NCBI GenBank assembly: GCA_035498555.1
Contig: DATKAB010000190.1
Coordinates: 1-36,614 of the forward strand
Source: Candidatus Sulfotelmatobacter sp.
Lineage (GTDB): Bacteria > Eisenbacteria > RBG-16-71-46
Length of the DNA: 36,614 nt
Reading direction: 5' to 3'
The notes beneath the pieces are model-generated. The model had not been told where the DNA came from. It saw only the letters and a list, made by a program, of their open reading frames with translations, and made no database searches. Below, in pieces: positions 15,539-27,566 of the stretch. Both the position numbers and the translations under genes were made by a program. Position 1 is the stretch's first letter. Each line of letters starts with the position of its first letter.

Positions 15539-16861
15539 TTACCGGTACTCGATCTGCGCCTTGTTGCGCAGGGTCACCACCCACGCTTCGTATTTCTCAC
15601 GCGCCTGGATCTCGGCCACCGCCTTGGGCAGCTCGTCCTTGATCTCGTCGAGTTGATAGGGCCGCTCGGGATGCTTGTCGAGCAACTTGAAGATGTTGAA
15701 GCCGAGCTGATTGGTGAGCACGTCGCTGAGCTGTCCGACCTTGAGCGAATCGAGGCCGGCGCGGATGTCGGGCTGGAGCGCGGTGGCGACGATGAAGCCC
15801 AAATCGCCGTCGTCGGTCTGCGGGCCCTGGTACTTGCTGTACTTCTTGACCAGCGTGCCGAACGGCGTGCCCTTCACCGCCTGGGCGTGAACGTCTTCGG
15901 CCAGCTTCTTGGCGCGCTGGATGTCGTCGTCGCTCAGCGGCACGCGAATCAGGATGTGACGCGCATGGCACTCGAGCAGCGGCTTGCCGTCGGGTCCGAG
16001 GCTGTCGGTGTGCGCCATGGTCTTCACCGTATCGCGCTCGAGCGGCTCGACGATGTGGTAGCCATAGGGCGTCCGGATCGGCTCGCTCACCGTGTTGAGC
16101 TTGGTGTTGAACGCCGCGTTCTCGAGCGCCGGCTCCATCGTGCCGCGGGTGAAGAAGCCGAGATCGCCGCCCGAACGCGCCGAACCCGGATCGTCGGACA
16201 CGTCGGCCGCCACCTTGGCGAACTTCTCGCCGGCGAGGATGCGCTTGCGCGCCGCGATCGCCGCGGCCTTCCCCTTGGCTTCGGAAATGGAATCCGGCAT
16301 GGGCGGGATCTGGATCACGGCGAGCCGCATCTCGGCCGACTTCTTCGGGAACTTGTCGGGATGCGCCTTGAAATAGGCCTCGGCCTCGGCCTGCGGCACC
16401 GGCTTCTTCGGGAACATCTTGTCGAGCAGCCGTTTGCCGATGATCTGCTTCTCGAGGTCGCTGCGGTACTTCTCGCGCACCTTGGCGTCGGTGAGGTTCT
16501 CCTTCTGGAGCTGATCCTGATAGGCGCTCTCGCCGCCCAGCTCTTCCTTCTTCTGCTCGACCGCCAGGTCCACCTGTTTGCGCACCTCGGCGTCGCTGAC
16601 CGTGATGCCCTGATGGCGCGCCTCGGCCACCACCAGCTTGTCGTCGATCAACTGTTCGAGGATCTGCTTGCGCAGCGTGTCGGCCAGCATCGAGTCGGGA
16701 CGGATGTGGGCCTGGGCGACGAAGCTCATCAACTGTTCCTCGACATCGCTCTGGAGCACGACCTCGTCGTTGACGACCGCCGCGATGCCATCGAGCCGCT
16801 GCGCGGCGAGCGGGGCGGCCGCGAGCAGGACCAGCAGGGCCACCGGAAGGCCTCTGAGCAT
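15539..16861 (-). CDS. surA: SurA-type periplasmic chaperone / peptidyl-prolyl isomerase
   Basis: 440 residues: Sec signal peptide (1-20, LPVALLVLLAAAPLAAQ), an N-terminal SurA domain (about 22-165, starting LDGIAAVVNDEVVLQSDVEEQL) and two parvulin (PpiC) domains. The first spans about 170-275 (GGDLGFFTRGTM, PYGYHIVEPLE) and the second about 295-390 (HARHILIRVPLSDDD, DGDLGFIVATALQPD). A short C-terminal helix region closes the fold. SurA escorts outer-membrane proteins across the periplasm. ATG at 16861 gives the cleanest signal peptide and has GGAGG 11 nt upstream; ATG at 16879 (MEDCLRML) is the alternative. It is the first gene of its unit, with a TATACT -10-like box at 16990-16995 upstream and the terminator hairpin at 15484-15518 behind it. 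SurA-like is safe; strict orthology was not tested. Confidence 0.92.
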   Translation of the reverse strand: MLRGLPVALLVLLAAAPLAAQRLDGIAAVVNDEVVLQSDVEEQLMSFVAQAHIRPDSMLADTLRKQILEQLIDDKLVVAEARHQGITVSDAEVRKQVDLAVEQKKEELGGESAYQDQLQKENLTDAKVREKYRSDLEKQIIGKRLLDKMFPKKPVPQAEAEAYFKAHPDKFPKKSAEMRLAVIQIPPMPDSISEAKGKAAAIAARKRILAGEKFAKVAADVSDDPGSARSGGDLGFFTRGTMEPALENAAFNTKLNTVSEPIRTPYGYHIVEPLERDTVKTMAHTDSLGPDGKPLLECHARHILIRVPLSDDDIQRAKKLAEDVHAQAVKGTPFGTLVKKYSKYQGPQTDDGDLGFIVATALQPDIRAGLDSLKVGQLSDVLTNQLGFNIFKLLDKHPERPYQLDEIKDELPKAVAEIQAREKYEAWVVTLRNKAQIEYR

Positions 16862-17217
16862 TCTCAAGCAATCCTCCATCTTTGCGATTTCGAGCGCCGG
16901 AGCCCGCCGGGCCGCGCGGAGCTGAGTCACGAGGAGCGGGCGGCGAAGAGCCCGGACCTTCGCGACGGGGTCGGGCGTGAAGGGCGGGCAGTATAGCCGT
17001 TCGGCCCTTCGCCACCCACCGCGGCGCCTCTGCAATCCGCGCGCCCACCGCGTGGACCACGCCGCGACCGTGACTTACCGGCCGCGCTGGTGTGCCCGGC
17101 GTGCCGCGCTCGTCGCAGGATCGCCGCGCGGACCGCCCCCGAACACGATACTCTTAGATCGCCCCGGGGCTTCCCGGGTTGCTCCCCGGAAACCCTCAGG
17201 ATTCACGAACCTTGAAC
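16862..17217. other. 356-bp divergent intergenic region between surA and the histidine kinase gene
   Basis: No convincing gene. On the minus strand a TATACT hexamer at 16990-16995 could be the surA -10 and would leave a leader of about 120 nt; no good -35 is visible. On the plus strand GATACT near 17148 is a weak -10 candidate for the kinase gene. Open frames reaching in from either side are arginine-rich shadows. Confidence 0.45.
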
Positions 17218-19428
17218 ATGTCTTCTGCCTCCAGCGGCGCGATCGCCGCGCCCTCGTCTTCGCGCACCCCGGTGCGAGCCCGCCGGCTCGTGGCGGTGGG
17301 CGTCATCATCCTGTCGGCCGCGATCGGCCTGCCGCGCTTCCTCACCCACTCGCCGTTCTCGCGCTTCGGGGTGCAGCTCGACTGGAGCCATCCCCAGGGC
17401 CCGATCCGGGTGAGCAAGGTGGTGGCGCCGCCCTCGCAGGGGCTGCTGCGCGAGAACGATCTGATCGTCTCGGTGGACGGGGAAGCGCTCACGCTCGAGA
17501 CCGCGCGCGAGCGCGCACGGCAGGGCGGCTGGCCGCGCGGCCCGATCACGGTCCAATACCTGCGCGAGGGCCGGGCCATGCAGGTGGTGCTGCCGCCGGT
17601 GCACCTGAGCGCGTGGCAGCGGATCCGGCTCTACACCTGGCAGCTCGCGGCGATGATCGCGGTGCCGCTGGTCGCCTTCCTGCTCGTGTGGCGGCGCCCC
17701 GATCTCGGCACCGCCTGGACCTTCCTCGCCTACGCATGCGCACAGGGTCTCAGCGCCCTCTACCAGATCTTCCGCTTCCCGCAGGCCGACTTCGGCCCGG
17801 CGTTCCGCTTCTACCTCGAGGCCTATCACGCGCTGACGTTCTTCGCGCCGGCGGTGTTCCTGCACTTCATGACGGTGTTCCCGCGCCCGCGCTGGAGCCG
17901 GCGCACCGCGATCTACAGCGTGTGGTTCTGGCTGGTGGTGGCGGCCTACGTGGTGGCGCCGCTGCTGTTCCCGCTGGCCAGCGCGCTCGGCGCGCGCGCC
18001 GACGACGTCTACGTGTGGTTCGACGTGATCTGCTACACGCTCGGCACGCTGTCGCTGCTCGAGCGATTCGCGAAGCCCTCGCGCCCCGACTGGTCGCCCA
18101 ACTGGACCGAGCGGGCACTCGCGGTGGGCGTGGGGGTGACGCTGTTCGCCTCGACCGTGCTCGAGATCGTCGACGCGGTGAGCCCGCAGCCCTATCTGGT
18201 GGCGATGACCACGCTGCCGGCGCTGCGCATCCTGTTCACGCTGCTCACGCTCGCCTGGCTCGCCTCGCCGCTGGTGATCGCCTATCTCATCGCCAACGAT
18301 CCGGCCTTCGATCCGCGCCGGCTGCTGGTGCGGAGCCTCCCGTACGCGCTGCTCTCGGGCGTGCTGGCCGCGCTCTACCTCGCGATCGTGCTGTCGGCGC
18401 AGCGCCTGTTCGCGGCCGCCACCGGCGAGCAGGCCATGGCCTTCAACGTGCTGGCGGCGCTGGCGGTGGCGTTCGCGTTTGCACCCTTGCGCTGGCGCGT
18501 GCAGCGGGCGCTCGACCGGTTGTTCGGCCGCGACCCCGACGCGCTGCGGCGCGCTCTGGATCAGGCCGGCCACGAGTTGCTGGGGGCGCTCGATCCCTAC
18601 GAGGTGCGCAGCTCGGTCCAATACGGCATCGAGCATGGCCTCAAGCGCCACGTCGCGATCGACTGGCCCGAGAGCGGCGCGCCGCGCGTCCTGGATCCGG
18701 AGGAAGTCCCGGAGGGCGCGCACACCGCGGTCAACAACCTGTTGATGCAGGCCGGCGTGCGCCTCGAGAACCTGGCGCTGCAGTCGCAGCGCGCCGCCGC
18801 CGAACGCCGCGAGGTCGAGCTGCGGGAGGCCGCGACCCGCGCCGAGCTGCGGGCGCTGCAGGCCCAGGTGCAGCCGCACTTCCTGTTCAACGCGCTGAAC
18901 GCGCTTTCCTACCTGACCGAGACCGATCCGCGCGCCGCCCAGCGCTTCGCCGAACGGCTGGCCGACATGCTGCGCTACACGGTGGAAGCCAGCGATCGGC
19001 CGGCGGCGCTGCTCTCGGAAGAGATCGACTTCGTCGAGGATTACCTGGGCGTGGCGCGGGAGCGCTACGAGAACCCGCTGGTGTTCGAGGTGCACGGCGA
19101 TCAGGAGCTGTTGAGCACGGCGGTGCCGCCGCTGCTGCTGCAGCCGCTGGTCGAGAACAGCCTGAAGCACGGCTGCTCGCCCGACGCCCAGCCGCTGCAC
19201 CTCTCGCTCGACGTCCGGCGCGAGAACGGGAGCATCCGGCTGGAGTTCGCCGATGACGGCGTGAGCAATGGCAACGGCGGCCCCGGGCTCGGCGTGGGGC
19301 TGCAGAACCTGGAGCAGCGCATGCGGCGCTTCGCCGGCGGCGGCTCGCGCATGAGCGCGGGCCCGCGTCGCGAGGGTGGTTACGCGGTGACGCTGTACTG
19401 GCCGCTGGAGCGCGGAGGACATTCATGA
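17218..19428 (+). CDS. LytS-type sensor histidine kinase with PDZ-like and multi-pass membrane domains
   Basis: 736 residues. One helix (about 23-40) leads into a PDZ-like domain outside the membrane (60-126; QGLLRENDLIVSVDGEAL). About nine helices follow between 140 and 430. The kinase core is of the LytS/YehU class: phosphoacceptor His554 in QVQPHFLFNALNAL, Asn647 in LVENSLKHG, then glycine-rich ATP-lid motifs (FADDG, GPGLGVGLQNLEQRM). A coiled coil (about 515-550) joins membrane and kinase parts. ATG at 17218 is preferred over TTG at 17179, although neither has a Shine-Dalgarno site. Its stop overlaps the next start (ATGA), so it forms a two-component pair with the LytTR regulator. The ligand is unknown. 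PDZ domains often bind exposed C-termini, so sensing of misfolded envelope proteins or peptides is possible, by inference. Confidence 0.9.
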   Translation: MSSASSGAIAAPSSSRTPVRARRLVAVGVIILSAAIGLPRFLTHSPFSRFGVQLDWSHPQGPIRVSKVVAPPSQGLLRENDLIVSVDGEALTLETARERARQGGWPRGPITVQYLREGRAMQVVLPPVHLSAWQRIRLYTWQLAAMIAVPLVAFLLVWRRPDLGTAWTFLAYACAQGLSALYQIFRFPQADFGPAFRFYLEAYHALTFFAPAVFLHFMTVFPRPRWSRRTAIYSVWFWLVVAAYVVAPLLFPLASALGARADDVYVWFDVICYTLGTLSLLERFAKPSRPDWSPNWTERALAVGVGVTLFASTVLEIVDAVSPQPYLVAMTTLPALRILFTLLTLAWLASPLVIAYLIANDPAFDPRRLLVRSLPYALLSGVLAALYLAIVLSAQRLFAAATGEQAMAFNVLAALAVAFAFAPLRWRVQRALDRLFGRDPDALRRALDQAGHELLGALDPYEVRSSVQYGIEHGLKRHVAIDWPESGAPRVLDPEEVPEGAHTAVNNLLMQAGVRLENLALQSQRAAAERREVELREAATRAELRALQAQVQPHFLFNALNALSYLTETDPRAAQRFAERLADMLRYTVEASDRPAALLSEEIDFVEDYLGVARERYENPLVFEVHGDQELLSTAVPPLLLQPLVENSLKHGCSPDAQPLHLSLDVRRENGSIRLEFADDGVSNGNGGPGLGVGLQNLEQRMRRFAGGGSRMSAGPRREGGYAVTLYWPLERGGHS

Positions 19429-20201
19429 ACGAAGCGGCACCGGTGCGGATCCTGATCGCGGACGACGAGCCGCGCGCGCGGCAGTTCCTCGAGAAACTGC
19501 TGGGCGAGCACGAGGACGTGGACGTGGTGGGTGCGGCGCGCGGCGGCGTCGAGGCGCTGCAGATGGCGCAGACCCTGACCCCCGAGGCCGCCTTCCTCGA
19601 CATCCACATGCCGGATCTCTCGGGTCTCGAGGTGGCGAGACAACTGGCGCGGAACGATCGGGTGCCGCTGGTGGTGTTCGTCACCGCCTACGATCGCTAC
19701 GCGGTCGAGGCGTTCGAGGTGGCGGCGCTCGACTACGTGCTGAAACCGGTGAAGCGCGAGCGGCTGGCCGACACCGTCCGCCGCGTGGTGAGCGAGATCC
19801 GCACCGGGCGGCCCGCGTCACGCGGCAAGGAGCTGCGCGAGGCGCTCGAGACACCCGAGCTGGAGCGCCAGTTTCCGCCGCTGCGCCGCCTGCCGGTACG
19901 GCATCGCCGCGAGGTGCGCCTGCTCGATCTCGAGCACGTGCCGCTGGTCTTCTCGCGCGACCGGCTGGTGCTGGCGCGGGCCGAAGGCCGCGAGTACCTG
20001 GTGGACTACACGCTCCAGGAGCTGGAGCAGCGGCTGCCCGAGGGCACGTTCGTGCGCGTCCATCGCGGGGCGCTGGTCAACATGAACGCGATCGAGTCGT
20101 ACGGCGGCGAGGACGGCGTACTGGTGCTGAAGCTCAAGGACGGATCGCGCGTGGAGGCCAGCGAGCGCCGCGCCGCCGAGGTACGGCGGAGGCTGAAGTA
20201 G
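19425..20201 (+). CDS. LytTR-family response regulator
   Basis: 258 residues. The receiver domain (7-122) has acidic pocket Asp13/Asp14, phosphoacceptor Asp59 (FLDIHMP), Thr87 (VFVTAYD) and Lys107 (VLKPVK). A linker (about 125-155) precedes the LytTR DNA-binding domain (about 158-258), with the typical VDYTLQELEQRLPEGTF and VRVHRGALVNMNAIES segments. ATG at 19425 overlaps the kinase stop by 4 nt, with GGAGGA just upstream. It is the cognate output protein of the PDZ/LytS kinase and should bind direct-repeat LytTR sites in target promoters; none were identified in the window. Its stop lies 1 bp from the stop of the convergent lipoprotein gene, leaving no room for a separate terminator. Confidence 0.95.
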   Translation: MNEAAPVRILIADDEPRARQFLEKLLGEHEDVDVVGAARGGVEALQMAQTLTPEAAFLDIHMPDLSGLEVARQLARNDRVPLVVFVTAYDRYAVEAFEVAALDYVLKPVKRERLADTVRRVVSEIRTGRPASRGKELREALETPELERQFPPLRRLPVRHRREVRLLDLEHVPLVFSRDRLVLARAEGREYLVDYTLQELEQRLPEGTFVRVHRGALVNMNAIESYGGEDGVLVLKLKDGSRVEASERRAAEVRRRLK

Positions 20202-20202
20202 C

Positions 20203-21867
20203 CTAGCTCCCGGCCAGCGGCGGCACCGGCCAGGGCAACCGCTTCAGCTTCTCGCGGTGAACCTCGGTCGGGAAGCTGGTCTGCAGCTGCCGGATCACTT
20301 CGCTCAACCGGCGCTCGCGCGCCACTTCCAGCGTCTGCTGCTGGAGCAAGTTGCGCTGCTCCGGCTCGAGATTCGCGAGATCCGGCTGGATCTGCACCTT
20401 GGACTCGAGCTGGAAGATGCGCCACTCGCCGGTGCGGAGCCTGAAGGGCCCGTAGCCGTTGCCCGGCTGCATCTGCAGCAGGGTGTTCCGGTACTGAGCC
20501 CATTCCATGCTGGGCGGCGAGAAGGTCACGTCCAGCTCTTCCACCGGCGGTGACCCGGGCGCCATCGCCGCCGCCTTGCGCAGATCTCCGGCGTGCGCGG
20601 CGTGAGTGGTGAAACGCGCCGCGCCCGCCGAATCCGGGAAGGTCACCACCAGCAGCTTCGCCGATTCGAGCCGGTCGTAGCGCTGGCGGTTGCGTTCGTA
20701 GGCCAGGCGCGCGTCGTCCGGCTCCTGCGTGGCCCTGGCCGCCACCTCCTCCTGATAGTAGGCGTCGAGCACGTAGCCGTTGACCGCCTGATCGAGCTCG
20801 CGGTTCCACTCGGGATCCTCGGCGATCATCCGGCGGCGCGCTTCGGTCGCCTCGATCTGGTTCGAGCACTGGAGCAGGATCCACTCCTCGATCGAGGGCA
20901 GCACGTTGGGATTGGGCCGCTCGCCCTCGCCGGTGAGGAGCGCACGGATCGCGTCCTGCAGCGTGAAGACCCGGTCGCCCTCGGGTGTGTGCCAGCGCGC
21001 CAGCGGCTGCGCGCCCAGCTGCGGCGGCAATTGCGCCGGCGTGTTGGGCCCGCCCGCCATGTGCGCGAACAGCGCCTGGCTCCCGCCCGGCACCAGCCGG
21101 AGCTGGTACTGCGCGCGCATCTTCTGCTGATTCTGAATCAGCACCGTGCGCTGCTTCCGCTGCCGGATCATCTCGGCGAGCAGCGGGCGCTGCGCGTCGA
21201 TCGGAACCTGCGGGCGCTTCGAGCGCCGGGTCACGCGCACCACGAACCATCCCTGACCGGGGACCTCGAGCGGCCCGATCAGCTTGCCGATCGGGGCGGT
21301 GCGCAGCAGCTGGTCGAGCGGCTCGACCAGGTTGCCCGAGCTCTGATCCCCGAGATCGCCTCCGGGCGGCAGCAGGCCGGTGGGATTGAACTTGTTGGCG
21401 ACGGCGGCGAAGTCACCGGTGCGCTGGACCTCGTCGAACGCCCCCTGAGCGAGCGCGCGAGTGAAACAGTAGATCGCCTGCATGCGCGCCGAGCTGTCGC
21501 GCCAGGCGTAGAGCTGCTCGACCTCGGCGTCGCTCACCGGGATGTTGCGCGGCGCGATCTGACGGTGGAGCGCCTCGCTCAACAGCTCCTTTTCCTTCAC
21601 GCCGCGGAAGTGGCTGATCAGCGTGTCGCGATACCAGCCGAGATCCTCGGCGTGGCGCAGCATGAGCTGGCGATGGATCAGGTCGTCGAGCAGCATCGCC
21701 TTGGCGGAATCCGGTGGGCCCGGGTACTGGTCCTGCGCCGAGCGCGCGGCGGCCAGAAAATCGTTGACCGAGATCTCGCGTCCACCGACGCGGGCGAGCA
21801 GGCCGCCATCCTTCGCGCAGCCGGAGAGCAGCGCGGCGGCGAACAGGCCGATCAGGGCGATTCGCAT
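20203..21867 (-). CDS. PpiC/SurA-like peptidyl-prolyl isomerase lipoprotein
   Basis: 554 residues starting at the ATG of MRIALIGLFAALLSGCAK, with a lipobox LSGC (Cys16). An N-terminal SurA-like helical region (about 25-115; VGGREISVNDFLAAAR) precedes one parvulin-like domain (about 120-220; GGDLGDQSSGNL, GQGWFVVRVTRR). A second, more divergent helical/PPIase-like half runs from about 260 to 540. Start choice: ATG at 21867 lies 10 nt after the mfd stop and yields a perfect lipoprotein signal; a longer frame would overlap mfd. A TAGGCT hexamer formed with the mfd TAG stop ends 7 nt before the ATG. Likely a membrane-anchored periplasmic folding factor complementing the SurA protein at 15539-16861. 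Isomerase activity is uncertain because the second half is divergent. Confidence 0.85.
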   Translation of the reverse strand: MRIALIGLFAAALLSGCAKDGGLLARVGGREISVNDFLAAARSAQDQYPGPPDSAKAMLLDDLIHRQLMLRHAEDLGWYRDTLISHFRGVKEKELLSEALHRQIAPRNIPVSDAEVEQLYAWRDSSARMQAIYCFTRALAQGAFDEVQRTGDFAAVANKFNPTGLLPPGGDLGDQSSGNLVEPLDQLLRTAPIGKLIGPLEVPGQGWFVVRVTRRSKRPQVPIDAQRPLLAEMIRQRKQRTVLIQNQQKMRAQYQLRLVPGGSQALFAHMAGGPNTPAQLPPQLGAQPLARWHTPEGDRVFTLQDAIRALLTGEGERPNPNVLPSIEEWILLQCSNQIEATEARRRMIAEDPEWNRELDQAVNGYVLDAYYQEEVAARATQEPDDARLAYERNRQRYDRLESAKLLVVTFPDSAGAARFTTHAAHAGDLRKAAAMAPGSPPVEELDVTFSPPSMEWAQYRNTLLQMQPGNGYGPFRLRTGEWRIFQLESKVQIQPDLANLEPEQRNLLQQQTLEVARERRLSEVIRQLQTSFPTEVHREKLKRLPWPVPPLAGS

Positions 21868-21877
21868 CCGCCACAGC

Positions 21878-25381
<3,504 letters not shown>

Positions 25382-25400
25382 TGGGTCGGGACCAAGCACG

Positions 25401-25430
25401 AAAAGCCGCCACGGATTCTCCGCGGCGGTT
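25401..25430 (-). terminator. Intrinsic-terminator-like hairpin in the mfd leader
   Basis: On the minus strand CCGCCGCGGA, loop GAA, TCCGTGGCGG forms ten pairs with one G-U wobble (25406-25415 with 25419-25428), followed by CTTTTCG. The form is canonical, though the T-run is short. It lies 84 bp after the stop of the thioredoxin-like gene and 19 bp before the chosen mfd ATG. It could end the upstream transcript, attenuate mfd, or, if mfd starts at 25438, be coding sequence. Confidence 0.55.
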
Positions 25431-25465
25431 CCATACATCGCGGCTCGTTCCCCGCGACACAGGCG

Positions 25466-25494
25466 AAGCTAGCAGGGGGCACCCGCGCTCTCAA
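25466..25494 (-). promoter_or_regulatory. Candidate promoter of mfd
   Basis: On the minus strand TTGAGA (25489-25494) and TAGCTT (25466-25471) are 17 bp apart, with TGC directly before the -10 box. Predicted initiation near 25459 would place the terminator-like hairpin (25401-25430) inside the mfd leader. The spacing is optimal and the site matches the ftsE and moxR candidates. Confidence 0.5.
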
Positions 25495-25513
25495 CCCGAC
25501 GCGGGTGGTGCGG

Positions 25514-26158
25514 TCAGTGGACCGAGGAGGTTTCCGTGGTCGCGGAATTCCTGCCGAACATCCGGGCGAGGCGCGCTTCGAGATCGCTGGCCACCAGGTC
25601 GCAGCGCGCATGGCGCGGGTCGGTGCTGTGATGGTATTCGCCCCCGCCCTGCACCCAGCAGATCTTCCCTTCCCGATCGATCAGGAAGGAAACCGAGGTC
25701 CAGTTGCGCTCCGGATGTCCCGCGAGCCAGTAACGTGACAGCGTCGTCCACTGTTCGTCGATCGCGAGCGGGCCGTGGAAGCCACGCTCCTCCGCCGCGC
25801 GCTTCACGTCGGCGTCCTTGACCGGATGCGGTGGCTTGGGATGGAACACGCCGATCACCACCAGGCCATCCTTCTGGTAGCGCGTGCGCAGCGCTTCGAT
25901 CTCGGGCAGCGTCGCTTCGCAGTAGTGGCAGTCCACGTTCCACCAGCGCATCAGCACCACCTTGCCGCGCAGCTTCTCGAGCGAAAGCGGCGCACCCACC
26001 CAGCGGGTGAAGCTCCACGACGGGGCGGGCCTGCCGATCAGCTCGGCGCCCGAATCCGGATCGTCGGCCGGCATGCCGCAGGAGTTCGCCGGCGCGCTTC
26101 CGAACAGCAGGGCACCGGCGAGCAGCAGCGTGGAAATGCCCGTCCGGAACGGATTCAT
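25514..26158 (-). CDS. Secreted thioredoxin-fold (TlpA/redoxin-like) protein
   Basis: 214 residues. A signal peptide (1-26; TLLLAGALLFGSAPANS) is followed by Cys27, but the lipobox is poor. The thioredoxin-like domain (about 40-205) opens with GRPAPSWSF and carries the redox motif Cys77-His-Tyr-Cys80 in RWWNVDCHYCEATLPE. The family's FLIDREGKICWVQGG strand pair is present, followed by an inserted His-rich stretch (GEYHHSTDPRHARCD). Likely a periplasmic thiol-disulfide reductase or a peroxiredoxin-like variant; the CxxC favours the TlpA/ResA type. ATG at 26158 has no Shine-Dalgarno site but a TAGTCT hexamer 8 nt upstream, hinting at leaderless transcription. It is divergent from the OmpA-family gene; the intergenic region is 172 bp. 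Partner proteins such as DsbD or CcdA are not in the window. Confidence 0.87.
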   Translation of the reverse strand: MNPFRTGISTLLLAGALLFGSAPANSCGMPADDPDSGAELIGRPAPSWSFTRWVGAPLSLEKLRGKVVLMRWWNVDCHYCEATLPEIEALRTRYQKDGLVVIGVFHPKPPHPVKDADVKRAAEERGFHGPLAIDEQWTTLSRYWLAGHPERNWTSVSFLIDREGKICWVQGGGEYHHSTDPRHARCDLVASDLEARLARMFGRNSATTETSSVH

Positions 26159-26330
26159 GACGCGCCAGACTAGCCCCTTCGCGCCACCGCCACCAGAGCC
26201 GCGAAGCGCTCGCCGGGCGGACTCGAAACTCGTGGGTGCGCAAGCCTCCGGAATCGGCTATAGCTTTCCGCTCTGCATCGGGGTGCGCTGCCCCGAAATC
26301 CGACGGGCACTCTTATCCAGGAGGTGTCTC

Positions 26331-27131
26331 GTGAAGCGCATCGTGCTGTGCGCACTTTTCATGGTGATCGCCGCCGGCGCGCGCGCAGGCGCGCCCACCG
26401 GCCCCCATGTCGATCCCAAGGCCCCCTGCTACCGCTGGCCGGCCGTGGACTGGGACGAAGACGGCGTGTTCGATCGCGTCGACAAATGTCCGAACACGCC
26501 GCACGGCTGCTCGGTGGACCAGTGGGGGTGCTCGCTCGACGGCGATGGCGATGGCGTCTGCGACGGGCTCGACCAGTGCCCGAACACGCCGGCCGGCCTC
26601 AAGGTGGACAAGGATGGCTGTGCCGAAATCGAGCGCACCAGGATGTCGGCGCGCTCCGCCCCGACGCCTGCGCGGGAAGCACCACCGCCGCAGCCGCCGC
26701 CGCCGCCGCCGCCCGCGCCGGTGAGCCCGATGGAGCGCAATCTGATCGAGACCGGCAGCATCCGGCTCGAGAACGTGTACTTCGAGTCCGGCAGCAACAA
26801 GCTGCTGCCCGAATCGGAGAGCACGCTCGACGAGGCGGGATCGGTGCTCGAGAAGTTCGCCGACGTCAAGGTCGAGGTGCAGGGCCACACCGACACGCGC
26901 GGTCCGGCCGCCTACAACATGAAGCTCAGTCAGAAGCGCGCCGAGGCGGTACGGCAGTACCTGCTCGATCACTTCCATCTGCGTCCCGAGAACTACACCG
27001 CCAGGGGTTACGGCGAAACCCAGCCCGAGACCCGGGAACGCAACGAAGAAGAACTGCTGCGCAACCGTCGCGTGGTGCTCAAGGTCACGAACCCCGAGGT
27101 GCTGCCGCGCGGGGTCGAAGTCACTCATTAG
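26331..27131 (+). CDS. OmpA-family protein with thrombospondin type 3 repeats
   Basis: 266 residues. A signal peptide (1-19, LCALFMVIAAGARA) is followed by two calcium-binding thrombospondin type 3-like repeats (about 40-100; DWDEDGVFDRVDKCPNTP and DGDGDGVCDGLDQCPNTP). A proline-rich spacer (about 115-135) leads to a C-terminal OmpA peptidoglycan-binding domain (about 145-250; VYFESGSNKLLPES, VEVQGHTDTRG, LSQKRAEAVRQYL, ARGYGETQP). There is no N-terminal beta-barrel, so it is more like a periplasmic tether or Pal-like protein than a porin. The GTG start at 26331 is supported by AGGAGGTG at 26319-26326; longer in-frame starts lack this. A TATAGC -10-like box lies at 26259-26264. It is followed by mscL after 17 nt, so the two are probably one operon. 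Confidence 0.92.
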   Translation: MKRIVLCALFMVIAAGARAGAPTGPHVDPKAPCYRWPAVDWDEDGVFDRVDKCPNTPHGCSVDQWGCSLDGDGDGVCDGLDQCPNTPAGLKVDKDGCAEIERTRMSARSAPTPAREAPPPQPPPPPPPAPVSPMERNLIETGSIRLENVYFESGSNKLLPESESTLDEAGSVLEKFADVKVEVQGHTDTRGPAAYNMKLSQKRAEAVRQYLLDHFHLRPENYTARGYGETQPETRERNEEELLRNRRVVLKVTNPEVLPRGVEVTH

Positions 27132-27148
27132 CGCCGGGAGGCCACGCG

Positions 27149-27547
27149 ATGATCAAGGAGTTCAGGGACTTCCTGCTGAAGACCAACGCGCTCGCGCTGG
27201 CGGTGGGCGTCATCATCGGCGGCGCGGTCGGCAAGGTGGTCAGCTCGCTGGTGGCCGACATCCTCATGCCGATCATCGGCCTCGCGATTCCCGGCGGTGA
27301 GTGGCGCGAGGCCAAGCTGGTGCTGACGCACAAGGCCGACGGCTCGGTGGGCGCCGCGGTGTCGTATGGCAATTTCCTCGGCTCGGTCGTGGATTTCGTG
27401 ATCATCGCCTTCTGCGTGTTCATGATCACCAAGGCCCTGCTGCGCGAGAAGCCGGCGCCGGGGCCCGCCACCAAGGTGTGCCCGGAGTGCAAGGAAGTGA
27501 TTCCCGCAGACGCCCGCAAGTGCCGCGCCTGCGCGAGCACGGTCTAG
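27149..27547 (+). CDS. mscL: Large-conductance mechanosensitive channel MscL with C-terminal zinc ribbon
   Basis: 132 residues. Classic MscL: N-terminal amphipathic helix (MIKEFRDFLLKTN), TM1 (about 16-43, LAVGVIIGGAVGKVVSSLVADILMP), a periplasmic loop (44-76) and TM2 (about 77-98, LGSVVDFVIIAFCVFMITKAL). The usual cytoplasmic helical bundle is replaced or followed by a zinc ribbon with Cys111, Cys114, Cys125 and Cys128 (CPEC...CRAC). The channel opens under membrane tension to release solutes during osmotic downshock. ATG at 27149 has GGGAGG at 27136-27141; the longer open frame is a shadow of the OmpA gene. It is probably co-transcribed with the OmpA-family gene and ends at a strong terminator. 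Confidence 0.95.
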   Translation: MIKEFRDFLLKTNALALAVGVIIGGAVGKVVSSLVADILMPIIGLAIPGGEWREAKLVLTHKADGSVGAAVSYGNFLGSVVDFVIIAFCVFMITKALLREKPAPGPATKVCPECKEVIPADARKCRACASTV

Positions 27548-27566
27548 CCGCTCGCCACCAGGATCA

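Noticed and set aside
17203-19422. Long minus-strand open frame opposite the histidine kinase (739 codons)
   Set aside because: Low-complexity His/Arg/Gln composition with no domains; it mirrors the kinase gene.
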